Origin: Nymphaea colorata
Taxonomy: Eukaryota > Streptophyta > Magnoliopsida > Nymphaeales > Nymphaeaceae
DNA length: 64,000 bases
Direction of reading: 5' to 3'
NCBI RefSeq assembly: GCF_008831285.2
Contig: NC_045146.1
Span: forward strand, 12,331,149-12,395,148
In this document: positions 20,946 to 35,400 of the stretch, in pieces
How positions within the stretch are numbered: position 1 is the stretch's first letter
Layout: every line of letters starts with the position of its first letter
Translations under genes and position numbers: made by a program
The notes under the pieces: model-generated
Databases searched by the model: none
The model's input: only the letters and a program-made list of their open reading frames with translations
Told to the model about the DNA's origin: nothing

Positions 20946-23447
20946 TAATCACCCCCTTTCCAATTGCCCTCCTGCTCCGCCCCTGCCTCTGAACGTACAA
21001 CTTGGACGGAACGAGAGGGAAGCTCGGATGGTATCCGCGCGCGGTTCCCTCCGACCGGATCGCAGCGCTTTTGCTATATACTTGCGAGGGGAAGTCGACT
21101 TCAACGGCTGCGATTGGTTAACGTCGCTCTTGTCATACTTTAATGCACTTTCTCTACCGATTATTAATTTAGAGGAAAATTTAAAAAGCACATTCAAGAT
21201 TTTCACGATAATAAAATATATACCTAATTTTTTCGATATTGCCTGTTAATAAATCAACCTTTCAATGGGCTAACTTTAAGTTCGTAAATAGTTGTAAAAA
21301 AAAATGTCTTCAATACTTCATAATTAAAATAAATTTCGAATTTATTAATTTGGTTAGTTTTTTAACTTTACTCAATAATACTAGTGCATGGTTAACTATA
21401 CCCATACAAGTTAATTTTTATTAAGTGAACATTTTTTTCAATGGTAAAAAGATTTAAAAAAAAATGAGTACTCAAAAGTTCGGTATATTTCTTCCGTTAT
21501 TTTAAAAGTTTTTTAGTTAATCATTAAAAATTTAAGCATCTTAATTAAAATGACTAGGTGTCTTTTAACTGTAGTCAATTTTTTAAGTTTAACTATTTGT
21601 GTCAATGGATTAGGACTTGAGATAAAGGGTTTCTCGTACAGAAGTTCTTATACCAATGGAAAATGCCGTACCTTTGAGTGCGGTTTGAGTTATTGATTTA
21701 AGTCTTTGAGTGTGGTTTGAACTATTGATTTACTTAATTGAATTGAAAGTAACCAGTTAAGTTTACGACAAAACCTAAAAATCGATCAATGATCCAATTT
21801 GAATACCTCTTTTAAAAAATTTTACTCTTTATTGTGCTCCAAATATCACGCCTTAGTTACCACTGCGCAAGAATCTCTCTATCTGTAGGTTCAGTACTGT
21901 GGCACCAACAAATTACACTCATTATTTTCATAAAAAAGGAAAAGAAAGAACACGTGGTCGGAGGTCGGTAGTGTTACTCCCCCTTGATTAAAAGAAAAGG
22001 AACAGATTTTCTTTAAAAAATGAAAATTGCAATTGGCTCTACTGAAAAAGGTCTCATGTCAAACAAGTTAGCATGATTTCTGTAAAAAAATATATTTTAA
22101 TGTTAACATGTATGTGCATATTTCAAGAAGGAAAAACGCTCAATTCCCAATCTAAAAAGGAGTAATACGGTAATAGCAACCGTTCAAACGTGAGCCGTCT
22201 TTTACGGACCAATTACGTACTTTCTTGTATTTTCTTTATTTTATTTCAATAGAACAATTACAAGAAAGGCATTTAGACATTTTAGTTGCTACAGTTCAGT
22301 TTAATAAGGTTTATACACAATATATTTAAGATGTGGGTTTACCGTCAAGATTATGTTTGATGTTAGTTCTAAAATTAAGAATAACAAGCCGATCGAGTAA
22401 TACCATCCAGATATGACCAATTTTGCATCAGATAGTTTCACATGTAGATTTGGTGCCCGAAGACAGCTACATCTGCAAATAAGATATTAGCGATTTTTCT
22501 TAAAATAGTGAGGGACATATCCTCAAATTTTGCCAACCGAGAAGCACTCTTAATATTTCAACCTTCGCCCGTTTGTGGCAGAAGGCCATGGCCATCGCAT
22601 GAGCAGTCATAGTTCCTACTCAACCAGAGCAGTGCAACCATTGCTTTTCCTGACCCTCACAAAAGGGACCATAACTGGGCCTTCAGTCAGTTTTGGATGT
22701 ATTTCCTAAAGGCAGTCTGTTATGATTAAATGGCTGACAGAAAATTGGAGATACAATTGCTTGAATTCCTGGTAGGAATTAGGATGAACTCGCTAACGTA
22801 CATGCACATAAGGAGAAAGCACCAGGTAGCTTGAAAGAACAGCATAATATATTAGCATCTCATTAGAGCAAAAGAAATGATGATTCAACTGAACTTGGTT
22901 TATCACAATTACATTTATGGCAAAGAATTGTGGTTAAAAGTTAGATGGTGCCACAAAGCACCAAAAGAACAAGAACTGTCGCCTGCCCTCTGTGGGATGT
23001 GGTTATATCCACTAGCATCAAAACGCACTAGTTACATGTCGGCAACGAACACCTTTCCATAGAGGTGCCAATGGGTCTTCCTCAGGTTACTATCCCATAA
23101 GGGCCTCTTAATAAGGCGGCTCCAACTCCGAGTAGCAAATGAATGGAGAAACAGAATAATACATATATAGGAGCACTGGTGGCCTCTCTTCGGCTTCCTG
23201 GAACTGCATACTGCCATTTAGATCAACATAAATTGTTAATCATTTCTAGAGCTATGCCTGTCAAAATGACGTCCATCCTGCTCCTTATTTCAAGTACAGC
23301 TCAATTGTCTGTTCACTATATTGTGCTCAAGGTTACAGCGAGCTGCATCCAGGCTTACTGGGGATTTGGGGTCATAATTTACCACAACAGGAGATTGTAA
23401 GCTTACCACAACATGCATCTTGGTCTGAAGCCCAGTTTAAACTACAA
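20946..23447. other. Intergenic: BRF1 3' UTR and canopy-like promoter
   Basis: Two minus-strand genes lie head-to-tail, 2.5 kb apart. The right portion (about 22850-23447) should be the BRF1 3' UTR. The GC-rich left portion (20946-21120) is the canopy-like promoter. Between them is AT-rich DNA with a short ~50-bp direct duplication around 21670-21735 (GTTTGARYTATTGATTTA). No additional gene is recognised. Confidence 0.5.
21074..21117 (-). promoter_or_regulatory. Putative core promoter of canopy-like gene (CCAAT and TATA)
   Basis: On the minus strand CCAAT (21117-21113) is followed about 35 bp later by TATATAGC (21080-21073). The TATA lies about 130 bp upstream of the ATG at 20945, leaving room for a ~100-nt leader in a locally GC-rich region. 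The motif order and spacing are seen; promoter activity is inferred. Confidence 0.45.
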
Positions 23448-26400
23448 TCAGTAATCATCATATCCATACTGATCGTCATAACTATAGCCATAACTTTGAT
23501 TTCCATGATATGAATATGTATCATACTCTCCATATTCACCCCCAATATCGGCTCCATCACCATCAAAAACATCAGACTTGAACGCTTGATCATCCACATC
23601 ATCCAATGGTTGAGAGAAACCATCAATTTCTGCTGATTCAATCTTTTGTTTTTTCACATCTCCCTTGGCTGTGGTGTCCATATTTTTATGCAACTGCTCC
23701 TTATCCTGATTTGAAGACCCCAAACAGGTGAAGGGAAAAAAATGTACATTTTCAAGCATCAAAAGTTTTGATAATCTAAGACCAACATGGTGAATCTTTT
23801 ATGTTGCCCATAGTTCTTCATGCACTGGACAAAAGAGAAGTCACAACAAACCTAAATAGCCATCTTATATTCTAAAATTCATCGTGGCAAGAGTAAGAGG
23901 ATGTTTCGGAGTTTATCTCCAAAAAAATGCATTCAAATTTCAAAGCCACGAGAAATCCCTATACATATTAAAACATATCAGCAATAACATTGACTAGATA
24001 ACAAAAAAATATTAAGATTTATTAGAGATGTACAGAAACCAAAGTATTCATGTAGAGAAACAAGGAGACAGTCATTACCGTGTCATCAAAAAGTTTTTCT
24101 AGTACATCATAGTTAATCCTTGAACTGAGCCTCTGCATGTAAACCACACATTAGTTCAAGAAGCAATTCTAAATTGCATAACATTTCCTTATAGATGTGC
24201 AAGCTTCAACATTTGGAATTTGGAAAAAAAAAAAAAAAGAAGTATCACATATAAAAGGTGAAAAAGGTTACCTTCTTCGTTAACATTCTACGAGTGGCCT
24301 CCGCAGCAGTTTGAGCAGGGGTGTTATTTTTGGCCTCTTCAGCACGCTTTTGTTGTCTTTCCTAAATGTTAGACCATCAAAGAGTCAATGAAGTATGCAG
24401 CTAAGTGCAAAGTTCAAAGTTCATTGACTAATGCTTCACCATTGCTTCTCTGCTTGAACAGGTTTTGGTGCTCTATTCTCTATTTTCCATGGTATGCAAG
24501 CTATAGTAGCCTATCTTTCTGCCTTTTAAACAAGCAATTTATTCCAGAAAACAATATTCACAAACTGAGTTTCTTGCATCTGGACTTCAGCCCAATCAAG
24601 ATAAAAACATCCCACAGTAGACTGGTCAGTTTGTTTGTAGGGATAATTCCTATGACAAACAATACCATGTTTATATGATATAATTCAAAATTTGAACTTG
24701 CTAAAGAAGCAAATATTTGCTTCCAATCAATTCCAAATCTCAAAAAAAGATGACATATTATGACATGACGTACCTTTTTAAACTTCGCAACTGCTGCAGC
24801 TGCCATTGCTGCCACTTCAAATGCCCCAGGCATGTCTGCGCAATTTGAGAGATTGGCCTCATAAGCTGCTTGAGCAGCTGCAATAGCCGCTGCTTTAGCT
24901 GCTTGCTCCTGTAAAAAGTCATTGTGAGAATGGTCTGACCTCATCATCCTACTCGACCTAGAAGAATGGAATGAATACTCTGACCTCAAGATATTCCTTG
25001 TTCATTTCAGTCCAAATGATAGTCTTCAGGCGTGTTTCTTCTTCATCATGAAGGTAACCATCAACCTATAGTTCAATCAATTCAAAAAAAGAAAGCAGGA
25101 AATAACAAGTCCTTTGAGAAAGTGAAAAAAAAAAAATGTGCAACTTATCAATTGTAAGGCCTCAAGCCGAAGCATGTGAAACATGAGCAAATGTTGCAAT
25201 AATATATCCAGGTTACAAAATAAACTCCAAAACATAAAGAAGCGAATTAGAGATTTATGTACTTCTGCATCATCTATATCTGAAAGTGTTTCGGCTTCAT
25301 CATCCTCCAGATTTCCAACATCCTCATGTTGACGTTCCTTAACAGGAGAATTCCCATCAACAGCCACGTTTTCTGGGCTTCTTTTGTTCATTAAATTTTC
25401 TTTATCTCCACCGTCCTCTCCACCATCTAAATTCTTCTTGCTGGAAGTCGGATCTTCAGTTACATGTACATGATCAGCACTTTCAGAATTGCTTGAGGCC
25501 ATTCTTTCACTTGCAGAAAACTCTGATCCAGCTTGAGAGCATGATCCTTTTCCATCCTATCAAGACAACATAAATCACAGCCCTTACTTTAAAGTAGTTC
25601 TACTTGATCCAGCACCAGATGATCTAGTTGGCACTATCAGTTTGTATTAAAAAAGAACATAAGGAAAGAGAAGAACTAATGTCTTATAAACCAAAAAAAA
25701 AAAAAAACCTAAGAACCTCCTTTCCAAGCCAATATATGGGCATAAAAATGTCGAGCTCAATAGTATCTTGTATTTTTCCTTTATTTTTCTATGTACTTTT
25801 TTCCTTCATCTTTCTGTAATTTTTATTTTTTTATTATGCTGGTGCTGAGAATAGCTCAGCCAAAAGGAGAAGTTGGAGTCTCCAACAGCTAATTTTTCTA
25901 GCTGGTGAGGATACAAACAGCTTCCCTCTCCTATTTATATGCTTGGTTAGCCCTCTCTATATAAGCTTCTTTGAAGCTCATCTTTGTGGTATTCACTGAT
26001 TTCCTTTGTGCCTTAGTGCACCATTTTCCTCTTGACATTGTGAGAAATCTTTAGTGAGTGGGATATAGATTCAAATATTTCTTGTGTTAATTGGGTGTTG
26101 TACTCATTGAGAAGACTTCAAGTACATAGGTTTATGATGCCGATATTTTTGTTCTTACAGAAAGTACATCACAACACGATCAACACTGATAAAGCTCTCT
26201 ATGTATGTATTTCTATGTCTTAATATCAATTGGCAACCAAGGTTTAAGCAGACCTTACAGAGAGACACAACCAACTCTTTATCTTCCTGAAACCAGGTCC
26301 ATCTTCCCAAAGATGGATCTAGAACTTGTTAGCAAACAACTCAAAGACATTGAGATACCCACCGCCACAGACACAGAAGGAAACGATTATGGGCTAGAAA

Positions 26401-29400
26401 ATAGCTAAAAAATGGGGAGCTATTTTTACCATCATTGGATAGCAACAATGGTAAGAATTGTCAGTAAATGCAATCCGAGTAAATAAAATTTTGCAAAAAA
26501 AAGGGAAAAAGTCAACAAAATCACTTTCCCAGCATTTCCAGAAAATAATCGAAAGAAGTTAAAAACTACAATAACATGATAACTACACGGTTTCAATAGA
26601 TTTTATGCACTTTCTCTGTCAAACTATCAAATCCTTCAGCAACATATTAGGAAAACAGTATGTATGTGAAACAAGCGCAAGTTCCAGAGATACTTTGTGG
26701 GGCATATTTGGCTTGTCACCAACTGTTTGACTACTCTGGCCCTCATTATTTTCATCTATTGATGCCTTCAGTGTTCTTTCTCTTTCAGCACGCTGGAAAG
26801 CAGGAGGATCAGATCCTCCCTGAATCCCACCAGAGATTTCAACGAACTGCAACAAACAAGAGGAACAAAAATAAAGTAAGTTCATAGAAATAAGAAGTAA
26901 ATATAATAAAAGAAGATGCTGATAAAGAAAAGGACAATTGCTTTACATCATCGTAACACTTTCTGCATAGCCCATGAAGGAAATTAGTGGCGCCTCTATC
27001 TTTATGTTCACAGAGAACCTCTGAGCTTCCTTGGGTTCCAAGGCCAACATTTGCAGTCACTCTAGAAACATCAGCCTCAAACTCCTTGGCTTTTTCAATG
27101 AAAGTGTCAATCTGCAAATGTTATCACAGTATCAACACTACGTCTTTTCTCATACTCAATATGAGTTTATCTATAATTGTCGGCATTCAGACTCCCCTAG
27201 GTAAACCATCATGATTCCATCAGCAAGATAAAACAAAAAAGGAGGAGGAGGAGAAACAAGAAAGAAGACTATTAAATTGTAAACTTTGCTATGGTTCTTC
27301 AGTAAATACTCCCTCTGAAAAGTGGAAATAGATAAAAATTGCTCTTTAGAAGATATGGAGTTGTACGCATAAACTAATAAAGAGCCATAAACTTTGATGC
27401 CTTTGGGCTTAAGAATATTAAACCAACTCCCTTTGAGCTCCTCCTCAAGTTGGGGGAAGACATCTTTATCCCCACTAACTGCAAATATTTTTGGAGTGCT
27501 GAAAGCCAAAGATCATAAATCCATAGATTTATTGTGGCATAAATGTACCGATGCATTAAGGGCTCCACGCTGAAATCCATGGTTTAACAAACTAAGGATG
27601 TCAGAACAGATCTAAGATATATATATTACAAGTTTATACTGCCCAAAGGTCTGATCAAAGATGCTAGGGGCAAGCCCTGATGTTAATTCACGGAATTCAA
27701 AATGCAAGGACCTTGAGGTCAGATCTTGGATAATCAAACACAACCTTGAAGTTGTACCTTATTCAGACCTCACAACTAGTGCGCTAATATCAAACAAAGA
27801 GAACAATTATATCCTCGGTCTTCTCTGCTGCTCCATTTAATTATGTTTTATCCTCACATGGTAAACAAAGTTGAATCTTATCTTAATATCTTATTGTCAC
27901 AACCAGGCATCTAAGTGTAACCTGCTCAATTCTCCAGTTTGGGATCCATGAACAGAGGCCTCAACAATAACTCTTCATAAATACCATAAATTATAGCTCT
28001 TCAGCCTAGAGCTCACCACAGGTGGTTCTTCTGAAACACAGACCTGTAAACCCAAATCTTGATTTGTGTATAGCCAGGATTTCCAGTTGGCTTTTAACTA
28101 GGATAGCAAATCCACACAGATAATCCATCATAGTTCTCCTCATGAAACCTAAGATCTGCGAGGAAATCCTCTAGCAAGTAAAGTAGGTTTCTACAAGGTC
28201 TCATGTTAGAGAAACCTTCATTAGACTCCATGACAGAAAGACAACTTTTTCCTCCTTCAAGTTTTAAGAGTACTTAACTCACTGCTACTTTAGTTGGCTT
28301 TTGCAACACATTTCACTTACAGCCATACTTCAAGAAATGCAGCATATAACCCTCTTCTTCCATTCATTATGTTATTCAGTACGACCATTGCAGTATGTTT
28401 AGATTGCTTTTCATTATGACTTGTATCTGTCCATAACATAATGTTAACCAAATAGAAAGGAGCGAAAAAAGAGAAATGTTTACCTTCAACATTGAATAAG
28501 CTAGTGGAGATGTGAGAATTTGTCACAAAAGATGCAATGACAAAAAATGAACATGCCACCTAATTTCTCAGGTTGACAGTAATACAAAAATATCAAGTAC
28601 ATGATAAAGACATACTGTCAAGCTCCCAGACTCCGTGTTTTCAAACTCAATCAGCCGTTTTGTCAAAGTAGCATCACAAACATGAACAATATTAACCTGG
28701 TCAAGAAAAGATACATGCAAATAATCAGAAATGGAATTGTGAAAGGAAGAGATTCAAATGCACTTTGCTATTGCATAGCCAAAGTCTACACAAAAATATA
28801 TGAACAAACAGAGTCTAGAAACAGTGATCTTCAAAAAGTAGCAAGTTCTTTCGAATTTTTGAAAGGATCAAATAGAACAAGTGAGAAATGAAAAAGTTAT
28901 TAAATTCAAGCTCTTGAAAAAATCTGGTACTGCCTAGCAGCCACTCAAGAATTTTAAGCTCCTAAAAATCATTAATAATATATGCTTTGTATGTAGAATT
29001 ATAGATTTCAGGTGTCCAATCCCTTAGAGGTCCTTTGTAGTTAGCAAATTCTTTTAATCAACCATATCTATTTCTAGTTTGAATTAGCCTCTCCATTATT
29101 TTTAGAGTTGGCAGGGGCTGACGCCAACGACCAAAGCCCCCATGCAAAGCTAATCATGCCCATATGTCTGCTTTTATTCACTCTATTAAGTTAGGGCATG
29201 TTATGATTAAAAGAAGCTACTCCAAATGAGTAACAAGATAAACTCATCTTGGAAGAAAAAGCACTTTCTTTTGTTCTTGGCTTCTAATCCCATACAGAGT
29301 CATCTACAAATTAGTTCTCTACATGTCTCTCTGATGTTTAATTATGTTGTTTTATAATATTTTCATCTTTTTCCTTCGCACTGGCTAGGACACCTAGCTT

Positions 29401-32400
29401 GACACCAAAAATGCCTTTTAGGGTCCACAATTACCAGTTTTAACTAAATATCAGGTAATACATATGAATGAAAGGGCCAATTATATCTTCAAGGGGAAGA
29501 GATGGATTTTAAGCTCATAAAGAAATGCTCCAGTCCCAAATTTTCTGGTCCACAAAAGGAAAAACAGGAGACATCAATCTGCCGCCATGTCCATTTGCAT
29601 CCCACTGTCCCTATTGATCCTTGCTTTCACTCTAGCTGAATGTCTGATTTTTTGTTTTTACTGCTTTTTTTATTATTATTCAATAACTTTATTCATAATA
29701 TGAGCTTCGTTGCGAAAATAAAAAACTGATGACATATTCATCAAACTCAAAAGAAGGAAAAATGATTTGGTAATTTAGTGTATTAAATTAATATGCTGCA
29801 AAATGCTTGCAAAATTTTCAAACATTACAGAAGATGTTCACAAAGTGCAAGGAAACATTTCGAGAAGACACTGGATGCAGCTACCATGCAGATGATAAGG
29901 ACAGACGTACTTTGGAAAAAAAATTGGAGGGAAATTCTCTCCTTTATAACATGGGAAGGTGCTCTCAAGTCGCAACAAATCTTATATGGAATTATTTCCA
30001 AGGCATAACACTTATGTCCTATCCTTAGACCTCATTTTTAGCTCCATCGCTCTATGCATATGACCAGCCCTTCTATTTAATTTCAAGGTTATGTTTAGTT
30101 TCTTTAACTTGCAGATATTTTTGGAGAAAAACTTAATTCCTGAAAAGATAACAAAGGATATTCCTTCCCATAATGTGACTGGCTAAGACTGCATTGTTGG
30201 CCAATCGCTTTATAGGAATTTTGAAATTTATGTGTTTGCTTTAACTTTGAAATTTCTGTGTTTTCTTTAGTAGAAATTTATCCTTCTGTTGGAAACAAAA
30301 AATCCAAATAAGTCTAGTGACAACTGCCCCCAAAACAAGATGTTGAATATTAAACCTATGTTCCCATAACGGAGGTGGATGAGAAAAATACACAATGAGA
30401 ATACAGATGGTACCAACTCAGTAATATAAGAGTTTAAAAATGAACAATATATGTGCCCAAAACTATGTCAACTAAACCACAAAATGTGGTAACGTGTTTC
30501 ACTTATCTCCAATTTTTTTTGGAATACTAGGATCAATTAGATATCCGTGAAAGAAATACAGAATCAGTACTATGAAGGATAGTTTTCCTAGTAAACGGAT
30601 ATCATTGAAACTTACAACATCAGATTTAGAACAGCTGATACCACATGAAAGTGCAGATATGTACAATGCGGCACCACATAACCCATTAGGTTTTCTCCCA
30701 GTCTATAATCAATAGCAAAAAGAACGCATCAGTGACAGTTTACAATAGTAAATCTCTTATTTTTTCTTTTTTGGATGTTAGGGCAATGCTTACCTGTATC
30801 CAATCTCGTTTCATACTTGCTATAATGCGCACAGCTGTGACTGAAATTTCACGGCATAATGTGTGCATGTCTTTCCTTTCCATTTCCTTGCTGGTAACTA
30901 GCACTATAATCAACAAATAAGAAACAAAAGTCTGAGCAATATATAAGCATTATAGGCTAGAATAAAAGAACAGCAGATAGCTATGCAGGAACCTACTGGA
31001 TGCATATCGAGGCATAAAAAGACTTGGATCAACAGGCTTCTGAACAATTGGGTGCTGGACAAGTCTTAATAGCTGGCAAAGCTGCAAAAATACAGCACCT
31101 AGCACATAACTGCAACAAATATTTGACAGAGAGAAGGGCAACTCAATCATGGGCACAGGAGTACAGCTGCCTCAGACTCAGACAATTTTGAGGCAATAAA
31201 GAGACAATAGTATGAATATGAATATGGCTTGTTGTTATTGGGAACTTAAACGGTTGTAAAAGACAGAGATATATACACATTTATCTGCAAGAACTCTGAA
31301 AAGTCAATAAGGAGGTAAGGTTTTTTCTCAAGCCTGCAAAGAGAACATGTATAACGGATATCAGATTCCCCCTTATGAAACTTGAAACTAAGAAATATAT
31401 GAATTACTCTTATCAGATAACATCATTGATAATATGATATCAAATACATCAACAAAAGCTGTATGACAAGAAATAATAGACTCTATAAAAAGAGAAATGC
31501 TTCATACATAGTCTCATACTTAGGAAGTAAGATGAGCTAACGAAGAAAAGGATAATAACAAATGAATGCACTACAACGGTAGCACGGTTTGACTCTATCA
31601 GCTGAAAGACCGAAACAAGCAAAAAGAAAGAAAGTAGATGAAGCACAAGCACGCTTCTAGTTGAGCATTCAAGATCATCTAAAAGGTTTCTTCAAAAAAA
31701 AAAAAAATAACGGGCTCAAAAGTAGCTTTTGAAGAATACAATTTCTTCGCATTAATTCGCGATGATTCCTCAAATCAACAAATTTTGACACAACTCCAGG
31801 TATTCAAATTGAAATAAAAAGTCATACAAAGACACAAAAAGAGTGCCGTGTGTCACCTATAAAAGTACCATATTCAATCTAGTGAAAAAAGGAAAGCTTG
31901 TAATGGGAAGAAAGGACACATATTGCCGAGATATCAGTAAAGTACAATAACTCAAATACAATTTTGGACATGAAAAATAAAAGCTAACATAATGGGAGCA
32001 TTACAGACTTGCTGTTGTCCTTCTAAACTTGATGTCCATGGCCTTAATAGAACATATGATAAACATAGCAGACTGCATGTAATGAAGTTTGCATTCCAAT
32101 TTATTGTATTGTCAAATAAGGTAAAAACACCAGGACAGATAATAGAAACATGGTTGTAAAATGATTTTTAGTGACAATAAAACTTGATTACTTGAAAAAA
32201 ACTTGGATAGAAGATAAATATGAAAAAGGCAGAAAGAAAAGCGGCTGAGAAAATCATGAGGTATTGAAAATGGTTGTTGTGCATTCCCAATGTGATTCAC
32301 CAGAAATACCTTCCACGTTTATAAGTTCTGAATGTTAATTAAAGACAAATATAATAGCAATACCGTATAACATCTATTCTAGCTGACTAGCTGGCTTAAT

Positions 32401-35400
32401 GGATTAGCATGACATAGAGAACCTTTTTCTGTCAAGGAAGACACCTAGATCCTGTAAAGCGTGCATCACATTATTTTGGTTATGACGTCTAATATAGCTC
32501 ATCTTTTTTACATAAGAATATTTGCTAATCCTTCACAATGGTACGAGTGTACACAAGCCACACAGACACATCACAGACATGTGCACTCTCACACATAGAC
32601 ATGTGGGTTGAACAAACTGAGAACCATTGTGAGTAGCGCAATCAATTTGACTGGATGACTTATGGTCTCCCACATCAAAAGGATGAAGTATAGCCTGCTA
32701 TATCAAAAGCAGACAGTAATCAAGAGGTCATACATATGTATACAAGGCCCAGCCCAGATGTTAAACGTGAAATCATGACCATTGTAACTAAATAGTACTA
32801 TCATATGTGACAAATTTGACAGTACACCAACTCTGCAGCATAACTAAAAGGGGTCTCTTACCGACAAATGATGTAAATGCATGATGCTGCAACTTGATTA
32901 GTTCTGCGGCCTCTGGTGAAATTACGCTCAACAGCAATCTTTTTCCAGGCATCACACACCAAAGCATGGTGACTATGTATAGATTAACAACATAATGCGA
33001 GCGAGAAAAATCAGTGAACATACTGTGTATAACCGATGTGCTTGGTCAATAAGGGAATCTCCACCACTCATTTCAAGGCCAGAAACAATATCGCTAATTT
33101 CATTTCTACCTGGAAAAGATGACAAAGCCTTCAAAATGAAGTCCACATACAGAAACATTTAATTATAAATACACTTATACAAAAGAATAACATGCATAAC
33201 TCAAAAACCCACAATCCAATAGAGCAAAGAAAGTAATAAAAATTTGGACGCAACAAATCATATATGAATTTACAGCATATTTGATACCTTTATCTTAGAA
33301 AATGACTTAATCTTCACTTAATATCATAGAACATAGTTAATTTTTCCTCCTTTTCTTGTGTGGTATAGAAGTGACAACTTCACAATGGAGTAAAAAGGAA
33401 ATAGTAAACCTAACATGCCCACAGCACACATGCTCACGGTTCAAACTTCAAAGTCCCAGCATCAAATCAGCAACCACTGCTATACTGAACTATCATATGC
33501 TATTATATAATATTGAGTTACGTTTATCAGTATCACGTTTCACTTCATTGCTGGTATTTATTTAGGCCTTCAACCATGAGTCCAAGAGCAAATTTACATG
33601 CATCCAAATCGAATGTTTCACCTTCACACTTCCAGCAATTGAAGCTATAATGTGATAAGAGCACACCATGCCCATGGGTCTTAATTCACAAAATATACAT
33701 ATTTGCATGTTACAACCTAAAAAGGATGAATAGCTGCTGTTCTTCAAAGATGAATGCTTGTCCTTTCTTCATGCAATTAGTCATAGGATGTATCTTACTC
33801 TACCATAATTAGTCAGCAAATACAATGATGGAGCAACTATCAAGATGATTCATGGATTATTTGTCAATGCAGTTGGTAAATTGTGCAATGGACTTAATAC
33901 CTATTCTTTCAGTTTGAAGTGTAAAAATATGGTCACATACTCATTTGAGATTTGACAAAGTGCACCAACTCACATTTAAAAAGACACATACAAAAACAAA
34001 ACAAAGAAAAAAGTAATGCACCATAGCATCAAAGACTTCATATATTTATAATAAAATGTAGTTGAGATGCTCTTTCTTTTTGTAAGTCACAACTAAGTCT
34101 CGTGATGTTTCATACATAAGAATGCCAGATATTTCATCCACACAAAAGGTACTCAGAAAAATAAGCAAAAATAAGAAAGAAACATAAGGAAAGATATCGT
34201 CAGACTACTCCTTGTACATACAGCAATACCTTTTGCAAGAGTCCTTTCATGTGACTCAGAACTTCCAGAATCTCTAACACTCTTCACAAAACTTCCTGCT
34301 ACTCTGCTCTGTATTCAATTATAATTCTCAGTCATCAGTAACTGTCGATAGAATTTCCAATATGAATTATGAAGAGAGTAAGGCCAACATACTTGTCCAG
34401 AACTTGTTTTCAGAAAGGTTACTTCTGAGGAGAACAAATCTTGATCAATAACCTTTCCACATCCAGTACAACATCTGACAAAAAGCAACAGGATTACATT
34501 ACTTGTCTGACAAACTATTCAGCTGTTAGTTTCCAAGTGGTCGTGTAATGGTAGGTGCATTTACTGAATCACTTAAACAGCATCATGCTTTTGGATTATT
34601 AGGCAATAAATAGGATAGCATGAGAAACGGGGTGAAAAAAGGTGATTGAACTATTGAAGTACACTTTAAGTTGCCCAGAGTTGGGCTATTTCAGAATACT
34701 TATTTTGAACTTAAGATCGAGCTTGAAATGGTTTGCTTCAGCTCTACAAAATTTGCATCCTCAAATCAGTGTCAAACTTGGCAAATTCTATTTTAAGCAA
34801 TTGAAAAGTAATTAAATTTGAAACAAACAAATCAAGGACATCCAACCATTTGAGCTTAACAAATTAGCTGTTAGCAAAGAAAAATTGCAAGACAAGGATT
34901 GTGACAAACAGGTTATAACTTTTCAGCCTATATAATATGCTATATTGTCTATTTAAAGAAGACAGCAAACGTAAGTGTCTATATTTTGCACGCACATGCA
35001 CACACCCAAATCCCAATACTTACAAATATTATTGGTCTAATGCAACTCAAGTTTGCTTTACTTAAGCTTTGCATGCTTAATGTCTTCCCCAACTAAAAAA
35101 TCCACATTTGATCTTGATTGAAGCTAACTAATAAAGCAAGTCTGCATAAGCTCTTTAGGAACTTACTTTGGTGGCTTGACTTCTCAATAGAAAATATTAA
35201 ACAAAGAAAACAACCAAGAAGATGTTAGTAAAGGTGCAAATGACAGACAATAGTCTTATAGCCAAGCATGTTTGATTATTTATACATATGCACATGCACG
35301 AAAATGAGCATAATATTGAATATTCAAATTCGCTCTAAATTGTGCATTTTATGCCTAATAAAGAATGAAGGCAATTTAATGTTACAAACACAGTCGCCTC

